A stretch of 64,000 nucleotides of DNA, taken from contig JAPWDM010000001.1 of assembly GCA_035578155.1 (NCBI GenBank), positions 90,905,024-90,969,023 on the forward strand, given 5' to 3'. This DNA is from Brachynemurus nebulosus. Its lineage: Eukaryota > Arthropoda > Insecta > Neuroptera > Myrmeleontidae. The notes under the pieces are model-generated. The model was not told where the DNA came from. It worked only from the letters and a program-made list of their open reading frames with translations, and ran no database searches. The position numbers and the translations under genes are program-made. Of the stretch, positions 14,724 through 24,952 are shown piece by piece; the stretch's first letter is position 1, and each line of letters opens with the position of its first letter.

Positions 14724-15752
14724 CCGTCAAATGGGATGGAATCGATAAAAAAAAAAATACTTTGGTCTTTATTTTACAGAAATAAAAAACAATCAAAACA
14801 AAATGGGTTTATATATACAGAGTATGGTAATACGGACCTTGACACAAAACACTGTGACCTTACATGCCAAAACATAGTCTAGAGGAAGAAAATAAGCCAT
14901 GAACAATCTCATACTGATTTTGGGGTGAGATTGTTCACACGAATTCGCAGCCCTGAAAACACACTTTCTTCATTAAGAGTAGGTCCGACGAGAGGGTGGT
15001 GTAGCCGGGGTTACAGCCTCGCGGCCCGGGCTTAAGGAAGGAGTCCGTAGCTTTCCGTAGAAGGCCAGAAAAAAAAGTTAACGGCTTTTTTGTTCATCGC
15101 CTATTTTTTGGGGAGGAAAATTTTTAAAAAATACGGTTTTAGTCCCAGGGCCTGCCATTAAGAGTATAAAAATTGTTTGACCACCACTTTTTTAAATTTT
15201 CAAAAAAATTCTTATTGTAAAAAAGTTTGTTTGATGCTTACAATAAATTTTAACAGCTTTAAAGAGTACAAAACATGGTCAGATACATCGTATACGGCTA
15301 TACGCAATTAATCTTTCAATACAATGATTGAATAGTCTCACCCCATGTATATGATTAATCTCACCCCACGCAATAATATGTCCAATATGACAAAAAATAC
15401 TGAACTAATTATGTACAGCCAAGCACGTGATGGTTACAAAGCATCAACAGTTATATGTATTTTATTAAAATATAAAAACTGTGTCTAGATTTTGACTTAT
15501 CAGATAAAGTTTTAAAAGTTCACTTGCACCCAAAAATACGACTTCTTTTCATACACTATATTTTTTTTTAATATATGGAACTGCTGAACTTGACGTGTAT
15601 AGGGTATTTTCAGCCATCTTATTTCTTCGATTATCGGTCGGGAAAATCACATTCTAAACTATAGTTCTGACGCTATATTCAATTTAAAAAAATATGATTT
15701 AGTGAACAATCTCCCCCCCCCCCCGGATTATCAATTGCATCCCATTTGACGG
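14724..15752. mobile_element. MITE with TA target duplication
   Basis: A 1,029-bp element. The left end CCGTCAAATGGGATGGAAT and the right end ATTGCATCCCATTTGACGG are inverted copies, and the flanks are TA on both sides. The interior carries GTGAGATTGTTCAC-type phrases in both orientations and a C-run near 15713-15725. There is no coding capacity. The TA duplication fits the Tc1/mariner superfamily. Confidence 0.8.
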
Positions 15753-16950
15753 TAAATAATATTATTTAGCTTCTTTTATAATATTGTTCGAATCAAAAAC
15801 AAAACAAAAAATATTGTTGTTTATTGTTTTCACTTTGAATAAATACAATTAGTAACATTTATGAACTTTAAGCTACAAACGAAGTTCTAAACTTCAACAC
15901 AGAAAAGTTTAAATTTGAATACTCTTATGACATCCAAACTAATTTCTTTAAATCATACTATATGTAGTTGTTTTTTTACTACACATGTAGGTTTTATAGA
16001 ATTTATAATATCTTTGTCTTAAAAATGTATAATGTGATAATACTGTTTCTTTGTATTTCTATAAAAATCTCTTAAGGTAGTTATGGTATGAGGTTTAGTT
16101 TTTTAATTGTGGTGATACTGTATCCTATACTAAAGCATTACTTTTTAAAAGTATTGCTAACTGTATCCAACGAAATTTCAAAGCGGAAATTTATTAATTT
16201 TTAATATATACAAATATAATTATAACATTAAAATATGTTTAAATGTCATTAAATACTTTCTTAAATATTTTCGACAGAAATAAATTTGTTTTTATACAAT
16301 TTTTAAAATAGTGAATTATTTCTGTGAACCTCGACAACACTGGGTTCAACGTTAAAATATCGGTAAGATGCAAAAGTGTCGTCATCTAGTGACCCTGATT
16401 GAAACATCATCTAATTATTACCTAACTTAACCCATAATAGTTATCCTACTATAGAGAGATTACACTAGATAGCAGCATTTATTTTATATTTCCAAGGGGT
16501 CAAACTAGATTGTCTGTCTCTGTTCCACTTGTAATGAGTTTATGACGTAAATCTCCCCTCTCTGTTTGTGTAGATACACACTGTTTGCAGTGGATTAGTT
16601 TGGTGTTTTTTAGTAGTGTGCGTATTTACGCACACTACTGCAACACACGTATTACCAGAGAGAGCTGTTCAACGTGTCCAACTAACAATGGTAACAATGT
16701 ACATACCATAGAGCACTAGAGATAAAATACATATCTCTATACTACTGGAACCAGTGTAACCACTTGAGATAGAAAATATGTTGTATACGTGCACGGTGTT
16801 TACTTTGTATTTGTGCGGTAAACTCTGTTAGTGTGAGTGGTGATAGCCATCACGTGACCTTGGTTCGCATATACATATGTGTGATGTGTGTGATACCACA
16901 ACGCTACTTGTGCCGGTTCAACAATCAAATTTATTGTTGTTTGACTGACT
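15753..16950. other. AT-rich noncoding DNA with a perfect palindrome
   Basis: A perfect palindrome at 16612-16639 pairs AGTAGTGTGCGTA with TACGCACACTACT across a 2-base loop. The part from 16480 onward is richer in GC than the rest but shows no protein-like frame. Confidence 0.5.
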
Positions 16951-17075
16951 TACACTGAGCGACGGGTACTGAGCAAGTGACACTAAGCAGCCTAAGATGC
17001 ACATACTTGCACATAAGTGATTACAGAAAAGAGATAGTTATATTTGTTCTATTTGTTCTGTGGTACATACAATGC
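16951..17075 (+). repeat. Inverted repeat, left arm
   Basis: Contains AAGCAGCCTAAGATGCAC, CACATAAGTGATTACAG and TTGTTCTATTTGTTCTGTG. The inverted copies are at 17880-18005, about 800 bp away. Identity is about 75-80 percent with a few gaps. Confidence 0.7.
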
Positions 17076-17879
17076 ACTGTGCGTTCGACAACGGACACGG
17101 ACTGACTAATGCCTTAAGCTGTGACACGTCTCCAAATCACTCCAAGCCAATTACACTTTTTTGATATTAGTTGGCTTCTAGTGTTCTATGTATGTACCTA
17201 TTTAAATTTACAACATGTGTTGTTCCAACTCTATCATAAATTATGTACATACATATGTACATTACATTAGCAGGTAAGCTCAGATACAAACCAATTAAGA
17301 AAGAATTAACGACGATACTATTAACATGATACCATGATCACCCATTAATAGATGGCGTGGACACATTGCATACATTTCACGTTGTAGTTAGTACATATAT
17401 ATTATTATGACGTCAACAGTGTTGCCATAATTCACGTATAAAGCCATTACGACATGCGTTTTCATTGCTTTCGATCGAAAAATCTCGCATTCAGTCGACA
17501 GGATCGCTTTAAAAATTTGAGAATTTATTCCTTATCGGTTAAGTTACATCATTTAAGTTTTTTATTGAATTCTTTTTATTAAAACTATTTCTTTTTAAAT
17601 CCGAAATAAAAAAAATTTACATGTCTCCATAAGAATCTATGCATTTTCACCCAACTTTCATAATTTATTTCTCGACTCTCAGCGACCAGATTTCTTTTTT
17701 CTTTCGTAGGATAGTGGAACACTTTTTTGAGAATCTCTGTGCAAATTTTTATACATTTCTCTTTAGTTAGTCCTCATACCAGAACAACCTTAACTTTAGT
17801 GAAAAAAAAGTGACGTCACTTAACAAAACTGATGTTAACTTTACTGAAGCTCTACTGTATTTATCGAAATGTAACAAGC

Positions 17880-18005
17880 ACAGAACAAATAGAACGAATA
17901 CATGTATCTTTTTTCTGCAATCACTTATGTGCTTTTATGTGCATCTTAGGCTGCTTAATCCTCATTCATTCGCCAGCACTCAGTGGGTATGTTTCAATTG
18001 TTGTT
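17880..18005 (-). repeat. Inverted repeat, right arm
   Basis: Partner of 16951-17075 (CACAGAACAAATAGAAC, GTGCATCTTAGGCTGCTT, CACTCAGTG). It lies outside the right end of the Tigger-like element while its partner lies inside, so the two structures cannot both be simple intact insertions. Open frames of 90 and 110 residues here are not supported. Confidence 0.7.
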
Positions 18006-18510
18006 ATATTGTTACCTCTCGTATTAACACGGTATATGTACGTGGTATACGTACATCATACGTACCACCACCACGTACATAATTTATGTATGTATGTATG
18101 CAAGACACCAATACACACAACATCCAACGGACTAACACACACAACTCCGCGTGCACATTTATAACATAGTGGGGGTTTATTTTCTGTCCTTTGTGGTTAC
18201 GCTCGTTTCCCTAGTATAGACATAGCAATGTTCGTTCTCTTTGTTCTCTGGTAACAAGTATACGTGTTTTGCGTGAAATTATCTGGAGAATCGTATTCTT
18301 ACGAATTTTGTTTAAATAACTGCAAATTAAAAAAGAGAAAACGTGGTAACTTACACCTACCACCAAAAACCACCCTTTAGTCATAAGTAGTGTAATAAGT
18401 GTTAACATAAATTTAATTATTTAATTATCAATCCGTTATTCAAAAGCGTTTTGAAAATAAAGGAAAAAATGGTTTTCATTTCACCACTTTACAAGGTTAT
18501 ATCGTCTTTA

Positions 18511-18675
18511 TTAACACTTTCATTGCCAAGCTAAAAATATACACTTTGCGAGATGGCCAAATATTTTATGTTAAATAAGTAGGTTCGTATATTTATCACG
18601 TGATATCGCGTGATTAGCTATATAGTAAAGGAGTCATATCACGCGATTTCGCGTGATCGGCAATGAACGTGTTAA
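18511..18675. mobile_element. piggyBac-like MITE
   Basis: A 165-bp element including TTAA at both ends. The left end TTAACACTTTCATTGCC and the right end GGCAATGAACGTGTTAA are inverted copies. Two copies of the palindrome ATCACGCGATTTCGCGTGAT (or ATCACGTGATATCGCGTGAT) lie inside. The TTAA target and the TTAACAC-type ends are typical of piggyBac-like MITEs. Confidence 0.8.
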
Positions 18676-19239
18676 TGAGTTTTCGAAAAAAGTACATGAA
18701 AAGGTGCCAATATTTTTAAATGTACTATAAACTCTAACGGTACATAATTTTGAACCACTCTGTATATATGTCATATACTTTAGATATTCAAATAAAATAA
18801 ATAAAAGTTTCGAAGGGTCGGTCCATATGAAATGGTCCAAAAAAATACCCCTCTCGCAGCATCTACATAACGTAGCGAATTTCCTCCTATTAACTTATTT
18901 TAGTTCAAAAAATAATTTTTCAAAAGATTTTTCAAAAGACATAATAATTAATAACAGTGAGATTCTACGTCCGTTTTTCAGACTTTTGTCTAATATGGAC
19001 CCAACTTAGAATTATTTTTTTTATCTACAAAATCATCAGTCTACTGAATTCAATTTATTAGTTAGGAAAATAATTCAAATATCACTAACAATAAATATCT
19101 TAAATGAGTTTAAAAAAATCAAAACGACACTGTTTATTAAATTGCGTAAGATCTAACTCTGACTAGTTAAAAATGATCAAGTGGAAGTAAGCTAATAAAT
19201 GCAATGACAGATATAACGAATTTATAAGGATTTTGTTGT
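18676..19239. other. AT-rich noncoding DNA
   Basis: Nothing recognised. The short open frames here have no protein-like features. Confidence 0.5.
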
Positions 19240-19336
19240 ACAAACAATACCATTTAATTCCGATGTAAAAATGAGAGAAGTGGGGGCAAGGTAATGTGGA
19301 ATCCCTAAAAGGCACTAACTGGATACCAACTCAATA
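19240..19336 (+). repeat. Family A repeat, copy A4 (module 1 fragment)
   Basis: Matches the start of the module region (ATTCCGATGTAAAAATG, GGTAATGTGGAATCCC, AAAGGCACTAACTGGAT). It stops at CTCAATA, exactly where the MITE at 19337 begins. TACAT after the MITE agrees with the family sequence for five bases, then the sequence diverges. Confidence 0.8.
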
Positions 19337-19804
19337 CCGTAATTGCGGGTTACTTGAGCCCAGATTTGCAAATCATCTGATAATTTCAAAAATTGAGGTT
19401 ACCCAATTTTAAGGTTATTTTACTGATTTATCAAAACCTTAATTTAAAAAATTAACGAAATGGTTGGCATATGAACATATCTGAATTTAGTTTAGTAATG
19501 AACAAAATACTAAAAGTATACACTTACCTTCCTTTGTAGGCTATCACAATTATTTTTACAGTCAAAAGTTAGCAACATAATAAAACATCAACTTCAAACA
19601 GAGAGTAAAAAACACTTGTCTCACCTCTAGTGTCAATTTTCAGAACTACCTAAACTTAAACACCGTAAACCTAATTCTGTTACCTATTAGTTAAACATGT
19701 AACTTACTTCTACTACTGACTAATATAAGCACAAAACAGAAAATAATACTTTTTCCATTTTGGCTCAAGTTACACCCCAGGGCTCAAGCAATCCGCGTTT
19801 ACGG
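19337..19804. mobile_element. MITE with TA target duplication, inserted in family A copy A4
   Basis: A 468-bp element. The left end CCGTAATTGCGGGTTACTTG and the right end CAAGCAATCCGCGTTTACGG are imperfect inverted copies, both bordered by TA. GAGCCC follows the left end and GGGCTC precedes the right end. The CCGT start and TA duplication are shared with the element at 14724. The interior is noncoding. Confidence 0.75.
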
Positions 19805-19854
19805 TACATAGTTGGTAAGATACTTACAGGGAATGTGGAATGTTGTATAGTTAC

Positions 19855-20582
19855 GGTGACCAGACGTCCCGTTTTTCGGAAACATGTCCCAGTGTCCCGA
19901 CCAAACTTCTCGGGACGCCCATTTGTCCCGTTTTGGCAATATTTGAACTTATACGCTATTTTATGAAAAGTTTTATTCATTATTTGAAATAATTTTTAAC
20001 TGCCTTTAAAATCCTTTACTTGGGTTTTTTCATCTTTTCCCAAATATGAGAGGACGTATTCATTTTGGCAGTATTGAGTTGGCTTTCTAACTCCGTTCCG
20101 ACGATCTTCTAAACTAAACTAAATAAATTTCAACATAAATAAATAAATTTCCAACAATGCCTTATCATTATTCATTAGGCAAAGAAGATGTTTAATTCAT
20201 ACTCTGATGATAAAATGAACTTGTTTATTATTCTGAATAAAATATTATCACTGTTGTAAGAGGTTTGGCTATAATTTCCTTGATAATATCCTTTTGTTTT
20301 TCTATCTTCCTACTCCTAACACAAATTATTCTATCCAAATTATTGTTTCATTATCAAAGGTCTCATGCTACTCATGGTGGTGGAGTCATCCGCCACCAAA
20401 TTAATTGTATGGTAGAAAGAAAAATTAGCACTCAAATGACTTTAAAAACACCATTTTTGGTTTAAATTTTCAAAAATTTTCCGGGGCTCCCATTTTTTTA
20501 TGGAGGGGGGGGGGTACTTCGTACCCCCAAACCGCCGGTAAGGGCCGCTGGCCCGTTTTGACTCTTTGCAAAGCTGGTCACC
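19855..20582. mobile_element. Transposon fragment or MITE with GGTGACCAG ends
   Basis: The left end GGTGACCAGACGTCCCG and the right end GCTGGTCACC are inverted. The left interior repeats TGTCCCG/GTCCCGTTTT phrases. The right interior is GC-rich (CCGCCGGTAAGGGCCGCTGG) with a G-run near 20505-20514. The 728-bp length and the end sequence recall hAT-type elements, but no 8-bp duplication was found. Confidence 0.55.
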
Positions 20583-20732
20583 TTATGTATAGTACATATA
20601 AAGAAAGAGAGATAGTAGAAAAGAGATAACAAAAAAAATCTGCGTTCATGTTGGATCCAAGACTTAAAAATACACCCAATAATTCAGACACAAATGGATC
20701 CAATTAGATAAGGCCAATTTTAGGATCCAATT

Positions 20733-20734
<2 letters not shown>

Positions 20735-20808
<74 letters not shown>
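20735..20808. repeat. (TA)n microsatellite, left of small MITE
   Basis: 74 bp of TA directly abutting the element at 20810. Confidence 0.95.
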
Positions 20809-20809
<1 letters not shown>

Positions 20810-20811
<2 letters not shown>

Positions 20812-20942
20812 GGTGTAAAACAAATACCTTTCATCCTTTTGTGGGGTGACTCATAGCACCCTGTAGACACTAAAACCGCAGGAATTTTTTCGGAATTAAC
20901 AGTCGCGTCACCCCTCAAAAGAATAAGAGTTATTTCCCTTAC

Positions 20943-20947
<5 letters not shown>
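20810..20947. mobile_element. Small MITE between two (TA)n tracts
   Basis: 138 bp. The left end AGGGTGTAA and the right end TTACACCCT are inverted, and both neighbours are (TA)n. Most likely an element that inserts at TA and landed in a microsatellite, or whose TA flanks expanded afterwards. Confidence 0.65.

Positions 20948-21022
<75 letters not shown>
20948..21022. repeat. (TA)n microsatellite, right of small MITE
   Basis: 75 bp of TA, ending 76 bp from the Cobl exon donor site. Confidence 0.95.
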
Positions 21023-21025
<3 letters not shown>

Positions 21026-21097
21026 TTATTTAACATACAAACTTGCCTATAGTAAATTACCTATTTAATGAAAAGTAGATGGAATATTGTAACAAAC

Positions 21098-21531
21098 CTG
21101 GATGACGAAATTCGTATTTGTTTTCATCTAAATTTTTTTCTGTGCAAACTTTCTTCATAATATGTTCTAGTGCGGTATGTTGGCTCACACGAATAACGTA
21201 AAGTTGATTCCTTGGTAAATGCACTTGTAAACGGAATGTTGTTTCAAATGGAAGATTGTCGTTGGTTCTTATCACGTGAGTTCGATTGCTAGTAGAAATT
21301 AAAACAGGCGGAGTAATCCCATTTTGTTTGCTGGAATGTTTCGTTGGAGACTTTGGAATTATTTTAATATGTTTCGTATCAAGAGCACCAATTGGTGTGT
21401 TTGGTTTATATGGTAAAATTATATCTGACTGATTTGAGTTTGGTGCAAAGCCTAGCGCTTGAATTATGTGTGCTGAAGGTTGCAATCGATGTGCGGTTGT
21501 TACTTGAACTAATAAATCCATCATTGGAGTG
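21098..21531 (-). CDS. cobl: Cordon-bleu (Cobl) homologue, downstream exon of two
   Basis: This 434-bp internal exon has 144 whole codons. It begins TPMMDLLVQVTTAHRL, followed by a conserved stretch with PYKPNTPIGALDTKHIKI. After a low-complexity Thr/Ser linker comes a second ubiquitin-like block, FETTFRLQVHLPRNQLYVIR through KNLDENKYEFRHPG. This two-block layout is the hallmark of the Cobl domain in vertebrate Cobl and COBLL1 and in arthropod homologues. The acceptor is a T-rich tract ending TATTTACAG and the donor is CCAG|GTTTGT. The exon ends after the first base of a Gly codon. The open frame runs on to a stop at 21057 only if the donor is ignored. The actin-binding WH2 repeats and any proline-rich region must lie in further exons at lower coordinates, which I could not find. 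The next Cobl exon in other species continues the second ubiquitin-like block. Confidence 0.9.
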
Positions 21532-21913
21532 CTGTAAATAAAAATAAAAGTACATGACTATTATTGGTACGTTAAAACAACAGCAACAACAGACTTCTGT
21601 ATTAAAATGTTAGTAAAACAAAACTGGGTGGGTTTGATGGTACCTACAGAACTTATGCGATCCTTGTCCACATGAACCTACTTTCTAAAACCTACTTTTT
21701 TCCAGTCAAGTCTTTCTGACTGTCAAAAAAATGGCAGAAATTTCATCCGTTCATCCATAAGAAAAGAAACGGCTGGGCCCAATTTAATGAAATTTCTCTC
21801 AGATCATATTAACGTTGACGTGTTTCGATAGGCACCCTAGTGAAGTCAATGTCATTTTTTATTCACAGAATATCGTACCTACTGAAACTAAATATTATCT
21901 AGATAAATTTTTG

Positions 21914-21996
21914 ATATACGCGAATGCGAATGTTAACGTAATGGGGTACTGTAAAAATTATGAGTCCATGTTCAAATGCATGTTCAAGTGGTTCAA

Positions 21997-22081
<85 letters not shown>

Positions 22082-22112
22082 CATTTGATTTTTGAGTTCT
22101 ATACGGAGCTAA
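21914..22112 (+). repeat. Inverted repeat in Cobl intron, left arm with (TA)n
   Basis: Contains AAAAATTATGAGTCCATGTT, GGTTCAAGTGTATATA, then after the TA tract TTGATTTTTGAGTTCTATAC. The right arm (22428-22545, inverted) has the same blocks but only TATATAA in place of the tract. Confidence 0.85.
22000..22077. repeat. (TA)n microsatellite in Cobl intron
   Basis: 78 bp of TA, absent at the matching position of the inverted partner arm. Confidence 0.95.
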
Positions 22113-22427
22113 TTGTATCTTCATGTATGTCAATGTCAAAGAGGGTTTTTTGTGTTTGACAGAAAAATTGTTTATCATTACTAGGAAACTGGTACCATAT
22201 TACAACAAGTATTGTACAGACAAGTAACTTTACCATAGTTTTCGTTTAAAATTTGAAAAAAATGAAGAAGAAATTTAGTTACAGTAACTACATTTAAATA
22301 TATTTTTAAATATGTATATTAGATGAAAATTATAAATATTATGTAGAAGTATACCATTTAATTATTCCTCTTTATTTTATAATCATTTAGTAATATTTAC
22401 ACGTGATATTTATATTTTCTCCGTATT

Positions 22428-22545
22428 TAGCTCCGTATAGAACTCAAAAATCAAATCAAATTATATACACTTGAACCACTTCAACGTGCATTTAAACATG
22501 GACTCATAATTTTTACACTAACCACGTAATGTAATTCGTGCACAT
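22428..22545 (-). repeat. Inverted repeat in Cobl intron, right arm
   Basis: Partner of 21914-22112. GTATAGAACTCAAAAATCAA and AACATGGACTCATAATTTTT are inverted copies of the left-arm blocks. It lacks the (TA)n expansion. Confidence 0.85.
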
Positions 22546-23487
22546 CGTAAAAGAGTAAAGCCACGTGTCACATTGGTTTATAACATGCAAGGTAATAGTA
22601 AGATTTCTTGTTATATCATGTTATTTCAAGTAAGTATATTTTAAGAGAGAGATCCTGTTGCAAGATCGGTGCTAGTTTTCACCGCTCCAAAAAATAATTA
22701 AAATTTACTTCCCTGGCTCTTGCCTCTCTAAATAAAATTTAAAAAAAAAGAAAGCTTGATTTCATATTTTTTCAAAGTGGGAAGAAATGTTCCAATTTTC
22801 AATGTTTTGTAGTCAAACTTTATGTAGTTTTATCTGGTACAGTTTTGTTTACTTCTATACAACGCATACCGATTTCTTTTCTGCCATAAGCAAACTGAAC
22901 GAATCATTCAATATTTTTAGTCATTCTAGCAGCTCTTACGAGATTGTGTTTTTTTTTTTAAATTTCGGTAAATAAGTAATTTCAATTTCTTGTGGTTCTG
23001 GATTTGGTTTTTCATGAAAATTTTCAGAAATTGGCATTTCTAGAGCGGACTGGAGTCGGAAAAATATCAATTGTATGTACGTAGAGATCTACAAAATTCA
23101 ACTCATAAATGACATTTCAGCAAATGGACTTTAAGAATTGTCTGATTTACAAACACCAGATATCCTACCCTCACTCGAAAGATCTTAATAGATAGAATAG
23201 AACACATAGGTACAGAGTAGTGATTGGTAGTGAATATTGATGATTGTTATATTGAAAGCAGTTGTGAACATTACTCATTAGTGATAAATTGCGAATATTA
23301 GTATGTTTATAAACTTTCCGTATATATGTATTATTTTGTTGCAATAAATTATTTGCATGCAAATTAAAAATTAGTTTTTATTAATCACATCAGAGGAGTT
23401 TAACTTCTAACGCGCGTACTTCTAAGTAGATACACCCAGTTTTCTTTTAAAAAGAAAATTTTCAATTATTAACAATTAATTATTTAC

Positions 23488-23655
23488 CTTCTGTTTACGG
23501 ACATTTTAACAGGTGATTGATGAGGAAGATGTACTGTAAGGTCCATAGCACCTGCCAGCATATCCGGCGGTGTATCTTCGGTAATCTGCATCATAGCACC
23601 TCCTCCAGTACGACCCGCCGGTACTGGACTGAAATTAGACACCAGATTATTCGAT
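23488..23655 (-). CDS. cobl: Cordon-bleu (Cobl) homologue, upstream exon of two
   Basis: This 168-bp internal exon encodes 55 whole codons plus split codons at both ends. It reads SNNLVSNFSPVPAGRTGGG, then an acidic stretch, then MDLTVHLPHQSPVKMSVNR. The last block is the first strand of the Cobl N-terminal ubiquitin-like fold. The acceptor is a T-rich tract ending TTGTTACAG. The donor is AAG|GTAAAT. The last two bases (AG) join the first base (C) of the next exon to make Ser, giving NRSTPMMDLLVQ without a frame break. Cobl proteins promote actin filament nucleation through C-terminal WH2 motifs; that role is family knowledge, not seen here. Nothing upstream in the window was recognised as the preceding exon, so the start codon is missing. 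Earlier in-frame Met codons exist but the open frame continues through them from the acceptor. The exon is richer in GC than its surroundings. Confidence 0.85.
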
Positions 23656-24229
23656 CTGTAACAAAAAATTATTGTGTTTTAATAAAAATGTTAATGAATT
23701 TTGTACTAATAAATTTTTATGGTTTCGAACAAAAAAGTAAGGATACGTTCGTCCCATAATTTCAATATTTTTCGACTTAAACACGCAACTTTTTCCTATT
23801 GGAAAATGGGTATAAAAATTATTTTACGTACCATCTTTTACGACATCCCCTACATAATTTGCGATATCGTTAAAAAGAGCCTTCAAAATGAAGTTGAGTT
23901 TTCTTTTACTATTTTTAATTTTTTATGTTCCGGTATAGCCGGATTAGCCGGATTGATTTAATAGCTATATTACCGGTATGGTGAGACTGTAAATAATTGA
24001 TATCCACAATCTTGGCGGCCAAAACTGACAAGGGGAATATCAAACATGGGAATCACGGATTGGGAAGAAATTAACATATGTTGTAGAATATATTTCTTTG
24101 AGTATTATAGTAGTAATAATTTAGGCCAATATGCCTTCGTTTAGAAATTAAACGCACAAAAAGTTTCCAAAAACATATCGTGTTTGATATGTACCAGTTA
24201 GTTGGTACTTTCTGCAACAGCGGCGTTTG

Positions 24230-24315
24230 GTGGTGTGGTTAGAGTATGCTCTCATATATGTAATTTTCTTTTAATATACAGACGAAAAGGTTCTATGTTC
24301 GAATCTATACACCAC
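24230..24315 (+). other. tRNA-like segment in the terminal inverted repeat
   Basis: The 86-nt segment opens GTGGTGT and closes ACACCAC (7-bp acceptor-like pairing). It has a GTGGTTAGAGTATG D-arm-like part and an ATGTTCGAATC block resembling a Pol III B box. T-arm pairing is poor and the middle is too long for an ordinary anticodon arm, so it is a relic or mimic. The inverted copy near 25918-26005 keeps the A- and B-like blocks but not the acceptor pairing. Confidence 0.45.
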
Positions 24316-24612
24316 AAATCCAATTTTACGTAGTGGTCGGTGCAAATTTAAGGGGATGTACGTAAAATCGGAAGATCAGGGGCGTCGGTAAACTTTTGTT
24401 TCAGGGGTTGGTAAATATTATTTATCCGAATTTATTTAAAACAAAATTATCTTAAGAGACAATTTACATCTAAAATTCGGTTGTGTAGACAAAGGAAATC
24501 GAATGTTATACTAATGAATATGAGTGATGACTTTTATAAAACTGTCGAAAAATCAACTTCACTATCGGATTCATCGGCGTAAAAGACGCCAAATAGCGGA
24601 AGCTGAGAAAAA

Positions 24613-24836
24613 TTCTAGAATATTCTACTCGTGAACTAGCAAAGATACCAAAAAACAAACTTCACTATTGAATTGGGCACTAAAAATTAGATTAAGCAGC
24701 GCATTTTGACAAAAATTCTAGAATGTTCTTTTCGTTAACTAACAAAGATATCGAAAAATCAATTGCACCATTTAATTGGTCATCGAATAGAAGACGGAAT
24801 AGCACATTTTGATAAATGCTCTAGAATATTCTATTC
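24613..24836 (+). repeat. Heat-shock-element repeat array, forward half
   Basis: Three units at a 103-bp period. The first two have perfect three-part heat shock elements: TTCTAGAATATTC at 24613-24625 and TTCTAGAATGTTC at 24716-24728. The third is one base off (CTCTAGAATATTC at 24819-24831). Confidence 0.8.
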
Positions 24837-24952
24837 GTCAAATAGCAAAAATTGTTTGTCAAAATGACACATTTGATTTACATTAGTTTAATTTCGGTTG
24901 GACAATTAAGTGGTGCAGTAGATTTTCCAATATCTTTGTTAGTTGACAAATA

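Larger units (their letters stand above)
14133..17857. mobile_element. Possible Tc1/mariner-superfamily (Tigger-like) element with nested insertions
   Basis: The left end CAGTTGAGCTTCACTAAG and the right end CTTTACTGAAGCTCTACTG are inverted copies, each flanked by TA. TTAACTTTAGTGAA recurs just inside both ends. Enclosed are a complete MITE (14724-15752) and AT-rich DNA. No transposase frame was found. The 3.7-kb span may be one old element or two separate ends, and the repeats are short. Confidence 0.45.
21532..23487 (-). other. Intron between the two Cobl exons
   Basis: The 1,956-bp GT-AG intron is fixed by the matching reading phase of the two exons. It is AT-rich without other coding signal. 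It contains a diverged inverted repeat (21914-22112 against 22428-22545), one arm of which carries a 78-bp (TA)n tract. Nothing else was recognised in 22546-23487. Confidence 0.8.

Noticed and set aside
17832..18164. 110-residue open frame, plus strand
   Set aside because: It lies in the right arm of an inverted repeat, has no recognisable domain, and overlaps a second frame of similar length.
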